Of a DNA stretch of 64,000 nucleotides, positions 34,628 through 46,245 are shown piece after piece. Numbering within the stretch: position 1 is the stretch's first letter; each line of letters begins with the position of its first letter. A program made the translations under genes and the position numbers. The DNA is from Cryptomeria japonica (taxonomy: Eukaryota > Streptophyta > Pinopsida > Cupressales > Cupressaceae): positions 289,665,957 through 289,729,956 of the forward strand of contig NC_081410.1 in the NCBI RefSeq assembly GCF_030272615.1, in the 5' to 3' direction. The notes under the pieces are model-generated. The model did not search any database and was not told the origin of the DNA. It saw nothing but the letters and a program-made list of their open reading frames with translations.

Positions 34628-37600
34628 ATGGATAAACCACATCTAGTTGATGTTACCAATAGGATTCAACCTAATTTCAAACGACATCCATTTAAGTCTG
34701 AAAAAAAAGATCCCATTGGGGCCCTATTCAGAGTACCCCATGGTGTATTACATGTTGAAGATGTTAGATCATATTACCATTTCAAAGTGGAATATTTGGG
34801 TATGGTTGCTATTTTTTATCAATATAGAGCACTGTGTGATGATAATAGTATCTTGAAGGAACAATACAAGAAGGTTACCGATAAATGGTTTCATCATGCA
34901 CTTAATTTCATTGATGATTTTGTGGATGAACATGTTAGATATGTGCTTAGAAATATACATGATCAATTTATGTGGCTCGATCGACCACATAAAATATCTA
35001 AGGAAGTCATTCACACAGACACCAGACTTTGTGCAACCGGTAAAGTACCTTTAGTAATATTTATTTCAAAGAATGATGTAGAAAAGCTAATAGGATCCAA
35101 ATGGGATGGCAGAGCTATGACAATGAACAATATCAGTGATCTAGTAGTAAAATATGCTTCAATGGTGATTGCATATATAGTATACTATTGTAGTAGGATG
35201 AACAGTGTATCGGTAGCTGCTATTCATACTGCTTACTAGATGATCAAAGAAGATATTGATTATGATCTATTTGAAGCACAATGGACTCAATTGATGATGA
35301 ACTTGAAGGCTATTAAGAAGGACAAAAGATTGAGATTCAAATTTGGTCAACTCATTCTTGGTCTATTCTTTTATTTTCAAAATTCTTTTCCTGGTATTGG
35401 AGATATCAAATGAATTGGAGGAACTCCTGCTTTAATGCAAATGAAGAATAGCATTAGGATGCTAGGTAATAATTTTGATAAGACTACATGGGGATTCTTC
35501 AAATATTTTCAGAAGAAAATGCATGCTAGAGAAAGGGTACAGGCATAGGTAGTTAACCAGTATGAGAAAACAATTTGTTTTATGGTGGACATAGATACTT
35601 GTATGATGGAATCTATAAAACTAGGACTAATTTGGTTATGCCCATGGGGTATGAAGTTGATAAAGATCTATTGATTTCATATGTTGAACATCTACTTGGA
35701 CAACTAGTCGATACCATAGTAGAAAGGTTTAGCACTTACAAGAAAAAATACCAACAAGTGCTCTCAGAACTTAACAAACTGGTGATAGCCAAGAAATTTA
35801 GGAAGGAAGTTGAAGCCTTTGTTGAGAAAGTTGGATTCACAAAGGAATCTATTTCTCAAGCTAGAGAAAAACATGTTGTTCAATAGGTTGGAACATCAAG
35901 TACTCCAACCGGCACCTCCACCGGTATGCAAATAAGAGATGGAAAAGGGAAAGCTATAGAAAAAGCAACAGTTGTAAAGAAAGAGAAACCGACAACAAAA
36001 TCTTCAAATATTGAGTTCTAGAAAGGAGGAAAGGTTGTTGATCCTCCAAATGAACCAATTAAAACTGGTAAAAGAAAGAAGCAACAAGCTTAGAAACCAG
36101 CATTGGTAGATGCAGATGAAGAAGACATTGAATCTGAGAAAGCGAAGAAATTCCTAAGGACTAGTCGCAAGAAATCAAAGGTTGTTGGAACCTCCACTAT
36201 CAAATCTATGGAGAAACTAGTAAATAAACCTAGTTCTCTTGATAAATTGTTAAAATGTATCATGAAATATGGTGTTCTCAAGGGTTTGAATAGATTGTAT
36301 GATAATCTTGGTGAGAATGAGCAAAGATTAATAGAAGATGCAATAGTGTATATGATGAATAAATATTCTTAAGCCCATATTGAGCTGCAAGGACAAATTT
36401 CAAATTCATTATACAACAAAATTGATGCAAGGTGGCAAGCTACAATTATGAAGCATGATAGATAATTTGTTGAGATACACTTAGAAGTCTTAAACTAGAA
36501 GCCACAAAGGAATAATTAGATGATATTTTGTTGAAAACAAAATCTTCCTTCAAATCTAAGAAAATATTGACAAGGATGCTAATCGGTGAGACTCAATCAA
36601 TCCAGGAAGAGACTGAAATTTTGTTAAAGAAGTCTTTGGGTCTAATTCCTATTGAAGAGGAATATTATAGGGATGTTGAACCTGTAAAGATTTCCAGAAG
36701 GTATTAAACCTACTGATTTTAAGCCCGGTGAAATTGTGTTTGATAACCAACCGGTGAACACATAAGCAAAATTGATGTTTATTCCTGATGATGATACTAG
36801 TGATAGTGTTGATAATATTGTTGATAACATAGATGTATATGATGTAGATGTTCATATGGTTGAACAACATGACTAGAATCAGGAACAAGAAGGTAACAAA
36901 GATGAAGAATAAAATAAGGATGAGTAGCCATCAATAAAAAATCAAACTATAGATACTCAACCACCACCAGTAAAGGACAGTAATGGAGAAAAGCAAGAAG
37001 AAGAGAAGAATGAAGAAACTGATAAGGAAAAGAAAGAAGATAAAAATAACAAAAAAGAGGGAACATAGGATAATAAGACATAAAAGATTGAACCAATAGT
37101 GACACCTTTGCCACTTGATTCCAAAAAGAAAGTTGTTGATGAAGAAGATGATGATGCATTAAGCATCCAAGGACCTCTTGATATGGATAAACTGAGTTCT
37201 ACTGAGTTGATGGAGATTGAAACTACCATGCAATCTCGAGCTAAAAATAAGAGGATGAAAGAAAAAAAAAAGGAGGTAGATACTATTAGGAATGCAATAG
37301 ATATTTTGTCTAGTCTCCTACGAGAGACTGATACAGGAAATTTTGCCACACCTATTGACAAGCTTGGACAACTTGTTTCTAATGCCGAAGAGCAGATGAA
37401 ATCATTAGAGGATGTAGGTTATGCTAATGTGGAGAAAAACTACAAGAAGAAGAGGAAAGAGCACTTGATGTCTGAAATTGATAAAGGTAAAGTGGCTCTT
37501 ACTATTAATAAGGATTATTTGAAGGAAGCACTAGAAATTGGAGGTAAAATCCTCTGTATTGTTTCAGCATTTTCCTTATTTATTGCTGATTTGAAGAAGA

Positions 37601-37985
37601 AAAGAGATGAAGTTGAGCATGAACTTGAGGTTGTAAGTAAGTCATTTAAGCTCCTTAATGACTCTGTTATTCATTTTGGAAGATCAATTGTAAAAATTCA
37701 GCACAAGATGAAAGTATATGAGCAGGAACAAGTGAAGAGAGTCAAATCTCTGCAGGAACTTCAAACATAGCTTATACCGAAGGTTGAAGTATTACATAGA
37801 GCATATAAAGAATGTAAAGCCATTCTTGCTACACCAAAAATGAGTATTGTTGATGCTATGGAGGAGATAGCTAGATAAATCGAGACTCATGTGGAGATCA
37901 CTAGCATAATTTTAGAGACATGGCATAATGACTTTAGAAATTTGAAGTCTGATTTCTGTGATGTTTTTTCTAGAATTCCTATGTA
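34628..37985 (+). pseudogene. Element D second ORF: large protein of unknown function (family shared with F)
   Basis: I take the ATG at 34,628 (MDKPHLVDVTNRIQPNFKRH) because it aligns with the start in F. Recognisable blocks shared with F are FKRHPFKSE; VRYVLRNIHDQFMWLDRPHK (about 34,937); IKKDKRLRFKFGQLILGLFF (about 35,312) and PGIGD; ICFMVDIDTC; MPMGYEVDKDLLISYVEHLL (35,638 on); ERFSTYKKKYQ. A Lys-rich linker with RKKSK (about 36,165) follows, then a Glu/Lys-rich low-complexity zone (36,900-37,100) and a long helical, probably coiled-coil C-terminus (37,099-37,770). No signal peptide, membrane segment, DDE, RT or protease motif is evident. About 1,110 codons with roughly ten stops and frameshifts (one near 35,635). 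I do not recognise the family. Its N-terminal half has a faint likeness to helical Transposase_32-type plant domains. Confidence 0.7.
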
Positions 37986-38060
37986 AAGACTTTATGACTC
38001 TTATATCTATATATATTCTCTAATGCAAATTTTGATATCACATGTATTTTTATTTCATTT

Positions 38061-38241
38061 GGCATTATTGTCAAAGGGGGAGTAAGAGTTGAGCCAAAAT
38101 TTTGTATGTAATTGTATATTGTATTTTGTTATAGCATGCAATTGCTAAGGGGGGGTATATGTCATTTAGTCAATTTTTGTTTTGCACACTTAGTTGACAA
38201 AAAATTTCCTAAGTGTTGCCATCAATGCCAAAGGGGGAGAT
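38061..38241 (+). promoter_or_regulatory. Paired purine tracts and polypurine tract of element D
   Basis: The PPT GCCAAAGGGGGAGAT at 38,227-38,241 abuts the 3' LTR. A second tract, ATTATTGTCAAAGGGGGAGT, lies at 38,064-38,083, and a third purine run (TAAGGGGGGTA) near 38,147. Upstream ATCAATGCCAA is complementary to TTGGCATTTGA at the LTR start. Confidence 0.75.
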
Positions 38242-39408
38242 TGTTGGCATTTGACTGAACTGGTAAAGATTGTTGTTGTTATACAACCATTATATGATTA
38301 GTTAGTGATTGTGATGAAGAGATTGAGATTCATGTTTGTTGACTAAGTTTTGTGTTGTCATTGATGGAAACAATGTTTTGTAGTCATCTAAGTCTTAGAT
38401 GCCAACCGCTAAGGGTTAACCGGTACAAAAGTCACTTTTATAGAGAATCGATAATTGGAATGTCAACCGGTAAACTAAGAGAGTTGAATTCTGACAACCG
38501 ATATAGGAGCTTCATGAAGCATTGGATGATGCGGCTTCACAACAATGATGGTGATAGGTATTTGGAGCTATGTTTACAACCACACTGGCAGATTCAACTG
38601 GATGAGCAAGATTTGATTTATAGAAAAAACAAACTGATAGAACACTTAACCGGTAGTGACATATGTAAAGTGTATGATGTAAGTTTGTCTAGATTCATTA
38701 AACCTATGAAATTGTTCCAAGGTTGTAGCCGAATAAATGTAAATATTTATAAAAATTGTGATGAGGTATAAAGTCGGTATGTATGTGAAGAGAGATTTCA
38801 TGAGTGAATATTGTGAATATGGTTGTGCGATGATTAGTGAAGTTTTGTAATGAATTGTTGTTGATGTTTCAAGGATCAGAAGTGGATCTTATCAGACACA
38901 AAAGGTCTTGCTTGAAGACCTTACCACTCTTATTTACATAATAGTTTTCAACAGCAAAATCCCCTAACTGTGTAGGTCCTAACAAGCCTTAATTTGTAAA
39001 TCCCCTAACAAGGTAACTCCAAATCAGAGTCTCAAATCCTCTTGCAAGGTTGATCCTAACAAGTCATATCTCCTAGTAGGGCTTATCATTCAAATCCCTT
39101 AACCGAGTTACTCTTAATCGGGTCTACTCCTAACAGGGCATAGTTGTAAGACCTTAACCAATCAATATTTCTATTCTGTAGATAGTGAATCTTGTGGGTA
39201 CTAAATCCCACTATGTTTTTTCCCTTTTAGATTTTCCATGTATAATCTCTCGTGTTTTGTGGAATTTGTTTTATTGGGCATTTTTTTATGTGGTGATATT
39301 TCTGATATGCTTGATAAGTTTTAAGTTGTTAAAGTTGGTGATCAGATTTATATTATTTTTGCTTGCACTAATTCATCTCCCCCGCCTCAGTGCCTTATAA
39401 GTTCATTA
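38242..39408 (+). repeat. 3' LTR of element D
   Basis: 1,167 bp, homologous to 31,148-32,374, ending GTTCATTA where the 5' LTR ends GTTCATCA. Followed by GCTAG. Confidence 0.92.
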
Positions 39409-39779
39409 GCTAGGAATCACAATGGTAAGATTGTTTCGGCAATGGTTCTCCCTTTGGGCACCTAGACAAACCACTATGTTGAGGCTCACGTGGCTTACAT
39501 TGGGTTACATATGGTGGTTAGAAAAAGGTTTAACTGTGTTTGGTTGGAAAGTGACTCGATGAACATAATCAATTGCATTAATATACACCAGGAGCCAAGA
39601 TGGACAATTGGACATCTGATCGAGGATTGTCATATCATGATTGCAAACCTAGAGGAATTTAAAGCTTCACACATGTATCAGGAAGGGAATTGCCCCACTG
39701 ATTATATGACAAATCTTGGGGTGGATTACGTGGAGGCTAAATGGTGGACGAAAATGGAGAGTTTCCCGGGGAACCTATG
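39409..39779 (+). pseudogene. LINE K RNase H-like domain, C-terminal part
   Basis: Joined to 31,147 across element D it reads GGFVRNHNGKIVSA, then HYVEAHVAYIGLHMVV, CVWLESDSMNIINCIN and ASHMYQEGNCPTDYM, ending PGNL-stop at 39,777-39,779. EAxVA-x-GL, ESDS and REGNxxAD-like positions are those of the plant RVT_3 RNase H domain; the usual final Ala-Asp reads Thr-Asp. One TAG at about 39,462 breaks it. It would remove the RNA strand after cDNA synthesis. Confidence 0.9.
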
Positions 39780-39974
39780 AAAGTTGTCTAGAAGGAACGT
39801 TGAATTAAGTGGCCACTCATTACCAATTCATAATGACTAAAAGCCATTAGGATAATTTTTTCTAGTGGAAGGTTTTGTCGACTACCAATTCCCGCTATTC
39901 TAGAGCCTTTTCTTGGTTTTGGGTTAGTCTGTTGTTTTGTGGTCTGGGTGTATTGTATCATAATTGGGCATTTC

Positions 39975-41453
39975 ATGGGGGGTGACAAGAATAGGATGGA
40001 ACCCACCTCGTTTGAAAACTATAAAAGGAACTCTACAATTTGGAATGAGATTTTGGATGGAGGACAGGTGTCGTATATTGAAAGGTTGAAGGGGTATTTG
40101 CTGAATGCCACTGAAGAATTTATGAACAGATGGGATAATGGCATCCTTAAGGTTTATGGTTCAGAATTTAAGATTGATGAAGACTTTATTACTGAAATTT
40201 TTGGCTTGTAGACGGAGGGAAGGAAGTTCTATAGAGAGAGGAGATTTGTAGATGAAGCTATTTCCACCTTATTCGATAAGCTGAAGGAGCAGAATAGGGT
40301 TTAGAAGATGGCTGATGGTGGCTTTAATCAAAAGGATCTTCAAACACCCTGGGTTGATGTGGTGGAAGTGATCATGTGATACATTAATCTTGATGGTCGG
40401 TATGCGAGCATTTTTTCATATCACTTTGTCATTTTGAATTAGTTCAGACATGATAGGAAAATCTCCATCCCCTTTTATCTTTTGTCATCCTTAAAGCATA
40501 GTCTGGAGAAACATATTGAGAATGTGGACAATCCGGTCCTCCATGAGGGCCTTATTCATCTCATTATGAATTATGCTAAGGCCCATGAATTCAAGTCATC
40601 CCCTATTTTGAATACCCATGTTTCTTCTTCAAAACTGGAGGTCCAGGTAGTTTATGATACAAATTCAGAAGAGGAAGATAGTGGGCTTGTCAAGGATTGG
40701 AAGGATCGAGACTTGTCTAATGATCCTAAGTACTATTCACTTATTGGTGAGGGTCCCATTCTTACCCCTAGGACAGGTAGTAGCAGACACAATAAGCACC
40801 CTACGTGGGCCACTAGTAAATACAAAAATTTGGGGACTAAGCCTATTGACTTTGTCTCTCCCAAACCTAAGAAGCCCAAATCTAAAAATGGGGGTGACAA
40901 CATTGATAATAAAAAGGAGATTAAAATTAAAATCCCCATTAATGTTTATCCTGAGAAATAGGGAGCGTTGTCATTGACCCTAACCTAGATGATTGTATTT
41001 CCCTTGTGGCCAACAATTAGATGGAGTGCCTCCAAAAAATGGGTATGGAGATCAAAGTCCATCAAGAAGGTATTAAGGGTATTGTTGATACTTTTACGGA
41101 CAATTCGGGACCAAATAAATTGGAAACAAACCTCCAACTGACCCAGAAAATGAGCGACAACATGGAAAAGCTAAAATCAAATCATGAAAGTAGGATATGG
41201 AATTTGGAGGTGAGTGTTGTAGAAATCAAAGGTAGTTTGAAAAATATGGTTGAGATCTGTAAGGCCTCCATGAATAATAGTTCGGAAGGTTTGTTAAGGG
41301 TCAACAAAATGATTATGGATTACAAGGTTGATCCCATTGCCAGTGTGACACCTTTGGACTCTAAGCAAAAGAAGATTGTGAAGGGTGTAGGTAGTCAGAC
41401 ACCTCGATCCCAAACTATGATTGGTTTGTGCACCTATACTAGGAGAAAGAACT
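39975..41453 (+). pseudogene. Extra long frame between LINE K RNase H and LINE 3' end (unknown protein)
   Basis: From ATG 39,975 (MGGDKNRMEPTSFENYKRNS) one frame runs to 40,961, broken only by stops at about 40,209, 40,302, 40,377 and 40,440; three are TAG and one TGA. It has a helical N-terminal region (IWNEILDGGQVSYIERLKGY; FKIDEDFITEIFGL), a second helical block (FRHDRKISIPFYLLSSLKHS; LIHLIMNYAKAHEF), an acidic stretch, a Lys/Pro-rich nuclear-localisation-like segment (PKPKKPKSKN, about 40,862) and, after a frameshift, a coiled-coil-like C-terminus (41,021-41,453). About 490 codons. I do not recognise the family; a faint likeness to Transposase_32-type plant proteins is possible. It lies before a LINE-style 3' end, so it may be a third LINE ORF. 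Confidence 0.55.
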
Positions 41454-41559
41454 AGGAGCAAGGAAGCTCCAGATTTATCATGGATGAGTTAGAGGATATC
41501 AATAGGAAAGTGATTCAGAAGAATGTAGATTTGGTGCATTCTTATTAGTAGGTCTTTTC

Positions 41560-41724
41560 TTGTGTTGGTCTGAATCATTATTCTTTTGTAGACTGTTTTG
41601 TGGGATTAACCAAATTTCATATTTCTTTTGCTATTGGTTTCGGACTAATGCTTATTTCCGGGATTTTTGTATAACTTTTGGGTTTTGAGTCCCTATAAAA
41701 CCCCTTTACCTTAATAAAAAATAA
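41560..41724 (+). other. Putative 3' UTR and tail of LINE K
   Basis: A T/G-rich segment ends in a hairpin, GGGTTTT (41,680-41,686) pairing with AAAACCC (41,697-41,703), followed by CTTTACCTTAATAAAAAATAAA. A terminal stem-loop plus short A-rich tail is typical of LINE 3' ends used for target-primed reverse transcription. The 5' target duplication cannot be checked because the LINE start is not in view. Confidence 0.6.
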
Positions 41725-43030
41725 ACACATGAACACTAGATTTACATGAAAAACCCAAGCAAGAAAAAACCATGATGAGAAACAAACTGACAATATAAAT
41801 ATAATCTACTATAATGTTGCCTTTAGAAACCACTGCTCTTAAGAGGAATAGCAAAAATTAGGCACACAAACTTAGGCAAATATATAAATTACTTGCAAAG
41901 CTAAACCACATTGTTTCAAAGCAAGATACATAAATCTATCCAAAGACTTGTATTCTAACAAATAAAGGAATAGCTAAATTAAATTGAGCAAGATCTCTTG
42001 ATCATGAAATTGTCCTTGAACCAATGTGTCAAGCGATCAATATCATGGTAAACTCATCTGACTTCAAACACAATCTTTTCACATTGTCACACTAAAGATA
42101 TCATCATTAAATCTCTTCACAATAGTCTTTCACACATCTCCAATACTAAATCTACTTGAAAATTACCCACACACACTTCACATAAATTTACTCATATCTC
42201 ACACCCTCCCTCATACATTTGTACTTTTTATATACAAGATAATCATCAAAACCCTTAACTAGGTTGGCCACAGATACAATAAACAATACTATATAAATCT
42301 AGCCACCAAGACCTAAAATATTTATCATGATTCGCTCCAAGAGATAGACAAGACACAAAAACATCACAATAAATTCTTTACAAATTATTCCAATGGACCA
42401 AACATGTTAACACATCTTCCAAGGTCAGCAAAAAATGAAACATGTAGATAAGTATTAAAGTATATTAGCTAGTCAGTCAAAAAATAAATCTCCAACTCAA
42501 ATTGTACAAAGTAAATCTACACACGATAAAGTGAGACCCAAAAAAATAATCATACTCATCCTCCAAAGAAAACCTAGACTAAAATAATAAGATTCAAGAA
42601 TAGTATCACATTCAATCAAATACCAGACTAGCTGACAACATAGGACTCAAAATATTATAATTTCACTTCCTAATCAAATTATAACTTGAAAACTAAACTA
42701 GAACATTGCATATATCATATGAAAAAATCATCCAAAATACAACACATGAATCTATATATTCAAAGCCACTAGACATTCTTTGAACTGAAAGAATGCAAGG
42801 CATTCTGCCAATGAGACATTAAAAACTCTATCTTGCATAAATACTATTTCCAACATATTGAGACCTCCCCTACACCAATTTTCTGAAAACACTTCAACAA
42901 CTTCATGAGACCACACAACAATACTATAACACTCACTTCGAGACCATCTACAATACATATAATAAAATCAATGACAACATAAGACATGTTGACATCAATG
43001 AAAACAAAGCACAAATCAAGTTTTCAAGAG
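41725..43030 (-). repeat. Truncated LTR relic (copia A/E type)
   Basis: On the minus strand it contains CATTGATGTCAACATG near its start (about 42,990) and a GATTTACATG/CATGGTTTTTTC segment near 41,735-41,780, both features of the LTRs of E and S2. The end that would carry the PBS side is missing and abuts the LINE tail, so LINE K may have inserted into this LTR. Boundaries are approximate. No gene is seen in it. Confidence 0.45.
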
Positions 43031-44928
43031 TATAATAGAATTTTCATCCTTCATTTTTAATGAATATACTTTTCTTTTAAGAGACAAATTGTTAGTAAGA
43101 ATTTTTGTTTGTTTGATATCACCTATCCTCTTCTACGACTTGCATGTAGTAGCTAACTGAAAAGCATTCAAGATGACAAAATCTACAAGACAAAACCATA
43201 TGGTTCCTCATGCCTCTTGTCAAATTTTAACCAATATTCATTAAACATTTCAAGTGAAATTTTCATTGAAAATTTCTAGCCATTGATCACTTTCTTCTAG
43301 GAGATCTTCCTACAATGTCATAAATTGTAATCCCTTAAAATTTCACACTACTTTTGGGCCTTAATTTAATGTGTCATTTTAAGTTTATTTGGTGTTTTAT
43401 CCTATTTTAAATTTCAAGGAACTTTATTCCATACTTAAATGTCATCAATCCAAATTTAAATTCTAGATCCATTATTAGGGCACTTTGATCTAAGTTCTTG
43501 CAAAAACGGGATCTATTTTTTCAAGTCACTATTCATTAGTCAAAAGTGACTGATGTTTTTTTGCCAATTTGTTTTAGAGATTAATGTGTTGGCCTTAACA
43601 TTATGAAATATGATCTTAAAAATTGGATATGGCCATGTAAGTTTGCCTAAATGAAAAAATACCTTGAGAACCCTTTTAAAGAATCATATCTAATTCATTT
43701 TTATATTCTTTCATATTCACAAGTTTCATTGAAGAGAAAATTTGAGTATGAGGATCATCAAGCTATAACAAGTTGTCTTCAAGTATGTTTTTATGATGGA
43801 TTTTGTTATGATTTATCATGTTATTGTATCAACACTTGGAGGACTTATCTAAAGAGTTGCATCATTAATCAAAGGTATAATCATTTCATTTTAGCACTTC
43901 AATTCAACATTTTATTTCAGTTTTAACCTCTACTCTACCAAGGGTAATCTCTCTTTTCTAATCAATCATTGTTTTAGTGGAGGTTAACACCTACCCAAAG
44001 TTTGAATTAGCCAATCATATATACAACCCGAGATAATTTAATTCTTCTCTTGTGCATTTTCAATCTCAAGAACATGTTCTAGACTTAGTTTGTTGGTATA
44101 GGAGCACTATGTAGATATATAGAGACAAAAGCTGCAAGATAAAATTCAATATAAAATGCATGGTCTAGGGTGCCTAGTGCCCTATTCCATCTAGTTTATG
44201 GCACTTGGCACCATATTCTTGGTTGTTGGACCTAAAATTTGACAAAAAGATAATTTGGAGGCTCCTAAAATTAATTCTAACATTTGTTTAAACCTAGAAA
44301 CCTATCTAGACTATGGCACCTAACTATAGTGAAAATCCATTTTGAGCTCTTCTTGTTGTCACAAGTTCCTATCTATACCTCATTTCATGTTTGATACCTA
44401 TTAGTTAACTTTTAGTCCTATAATTGTTTTTTTATATTGATTGTTGTTAATTTTACATCATTTAACCTAGTTCTTGCATTTTTTATATCAAAATCATTAT
44501 CCAATCATCAACAATCAAAAGAGAACAATCGGTCGAACTACCCAACTCTCATAAGGGACTGAAGTTGGGCCTAATTGGTTGTTCTCCAATAAAATTGATA
44601 GGATTTGGTTAGATTCTTAGTTGAATGTTTTGGCTAGTAAACCCCATTTCCCTACATTTCATTGTGGGTAACTTGAGATGTCCTACACTTGCATATTTTT
44701 CTAATTTTAAATGTTAGATATGATTTTCACATGAAATTTTCAGATATAGATGTATTTATCTATTGTTCATGTACTCATTGGTTAAATAATCATAAAATTG
44801 CATATTTTTATCACTTATATCATGCTTTTAGAATATGTTATCATTTCAAAAAGAAAATAATATTCACTATGTTTTCAATAGTTGGTTCCATGATGCATAT
44901 ATTTCATAAATGTGATAGTGGCCTAGAC
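43031..44928. other. AT-rich DNA with no recognised feature
   Basis: About 1.9 kb. The longest frames (43,651-43,926 and 44,689-44,934 plus) have random-looking composition and no known motif. It may be old transposon DNA; the part next to S2 should belong to whatever S2 inserted into, possibly gypsy H. Confidence 0.5.
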
Positions 44929-46210
44929 TGTTAGGATAACCGGTGAACAACTAAGAGGGGGGTTGAATCAATTGTTAATAGATTATAATTTTTAATCCAC
45001 AATACAACTTTAAACAAATCAAGTACTGGTAAAGAACATACAAATGCTGGTATGGAAAGATAGTGGTAAACAATACAACTTAACAATTAGCCAGATAATC
45101 AATGCAAAGCAACCATACCACATAACACCAAGATTTGTATGTGGAAAATATGGAAAGGGAAAAACCACGGTGGAAAGCCTACCCACAATCAGATGATACT
45201 TCTACAGAAAGTATGTGTTACAATGAGGGGCATGCACTTCCAGGAAGGCACATTGCCTAAAGCGTACTGCTTATTACAAAAGAGTCTCACTGACTACTGA
45301 GAGGCTACAACCATCTCAAGATAAATGGACAACAATCTAATAGAGTGAACTGCTAGAAATAGCATCTCCCATGCTTGATTACAGTCTTGGTTAAGCTCAG
45401 TGTCGGAGGACTAAATCCTCTTCTGAATCTAATTCGATCACCAATGATCGACCAACTCCTATGCCTGAATGATATTACAATATTTGCACATTACATTCCT
45501 TGACCATGAACTTTCCAATAACCATGATACTTTACAAAGAGTTTCTACCTCTTATTTATACAAACACTAAGGCCTAAAATGATTAGGTCAGCCACCTAAA
45601 GATATTACAATAAGATCATTACATAATTTCAGATTACAAGGATATGCCATGTCAGCTTAAGACCAAAACAATAATAACAAATTCATAAATAATCTTGAGT
45701 CATCCCAGCAATGTGTAGAGTACACATTAGCATGATACTGGTCCATAACCTAGATAGGTACCAGACCTATTCTGGGTCCACCATGCCAAAGCAATGTCTT
45801 CAAGCATTTGAAGAATGATCAAAGAACATCTTCAGCTTCTTGAAATCTATGAAGAAACAACACCAACACCAACTATGCATCCTGTCACGATTCCTTAATA
45901 AAAGCTCTATCGGTAAAGCCTTAAACCAATGTCGGTAAGAGTTTACTAGAGTGTATGATAGCATCCAATTACCAAGACAATATGAACTGACCAAAACATG
46001 CTCATGGAGCATATAACACATGAAATCAAATATACTTCACTATTCCAAATATGCCAGAAATTTCCAACATATAGTATCTTCTATTGGTAACACTAGATCT
46101 TCTACCAGTAGCAAAAAATTGTCTGCCAGTAACCAACCATAACATCTAGTGTTGACATCAATGACAAAACATCAATGCAACAAATAATCAATTCATCCAT
46201 AATTCCAACA
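44929..46210 (-). mobile_element. Solo LTR (S2), copia E-type
   Basis: 1,282 bp with plus-strand ends TGTTAGGATAACCGG and TAATTCCAACA, and perfect target duplication TAGAC (44,924-44,928 and 46,211-46,215). On the minus strand it starts TGTTGGAATTATGGATGA and ends CCTAACA, like the LTRs of E (TGTTGGTATTATGAATG to GGTCCTAACA). There is no interior or second LTR, so it is a recombination product. Confidence 0.9.
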
Positions 46211-46245
46211 TAGACTCCCATGTATCACTCTATCCCTTGATCCTA

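Larger units (their letters stand above)
31148..39408 (+). mobile_element. Non-autonomous LTR retrotransposon D with unknown second ORF
   Basis: LTRs 31,148-32,374 and 38,242-39,408 start TGTTGGCATTTGACT; the 5' copy ends GTTCATCA and the 3' copy GTTCATTA. The target duplication is GTTAG/GCTAG (one mismatch). A degenerate PBS follows the 5' LTR and a PPT precedes the 3' LTR. The 5.9-kb interior encodes a coiled-coil Gag with zinc knuckles and then a long second protein, but no protease, integrase, RT or RNase H. Element F (55,233-) has the same layout and related proteins. A solo LTR is inserted between the two genes. D lies in the RNase H region of LINE K. Confidence 0.93.
18562..41724 (+). 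mobile_element. L1-type LINE K (split by elements C and D; 5' part split by B)
   Basis: Non-LTR pieces on the plus strand are 18,562-19,203 (ORF1 tail and start of ORF2 endonuclease), 27,607-31,147 (rest of endonuclease, RT, zinc region, first part of RNase H) and 39,409-41,724 (rest of RNase H, a further long frame, 3' end). The joins are exact: across C the frame reads FQGMVVLTCANHIATRF, and across D it reads CGGFVRNHNGK. A short stretch before copia B (about 11,540-11,639) continues the ORF1 frame (PQVNIEDFIQKDKG across the B site). Many stops make it inactive. Order EN-RT-RNase H is that of plant L1 LINEs. Confidence 0.85.

Noticed and set aside
34628-37985. Envelope-like gene in elements D and F
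   Set aside because: No signal peptide, no transmembrane segment and no Cys-rich ectodomain; the protein is hydrophilic with a basic linker and coiled coils.
43651-43926. Possible small protein-coding gene in 43,031-44,928
   Set aside because: Random-like composition, no motif, no support from context.
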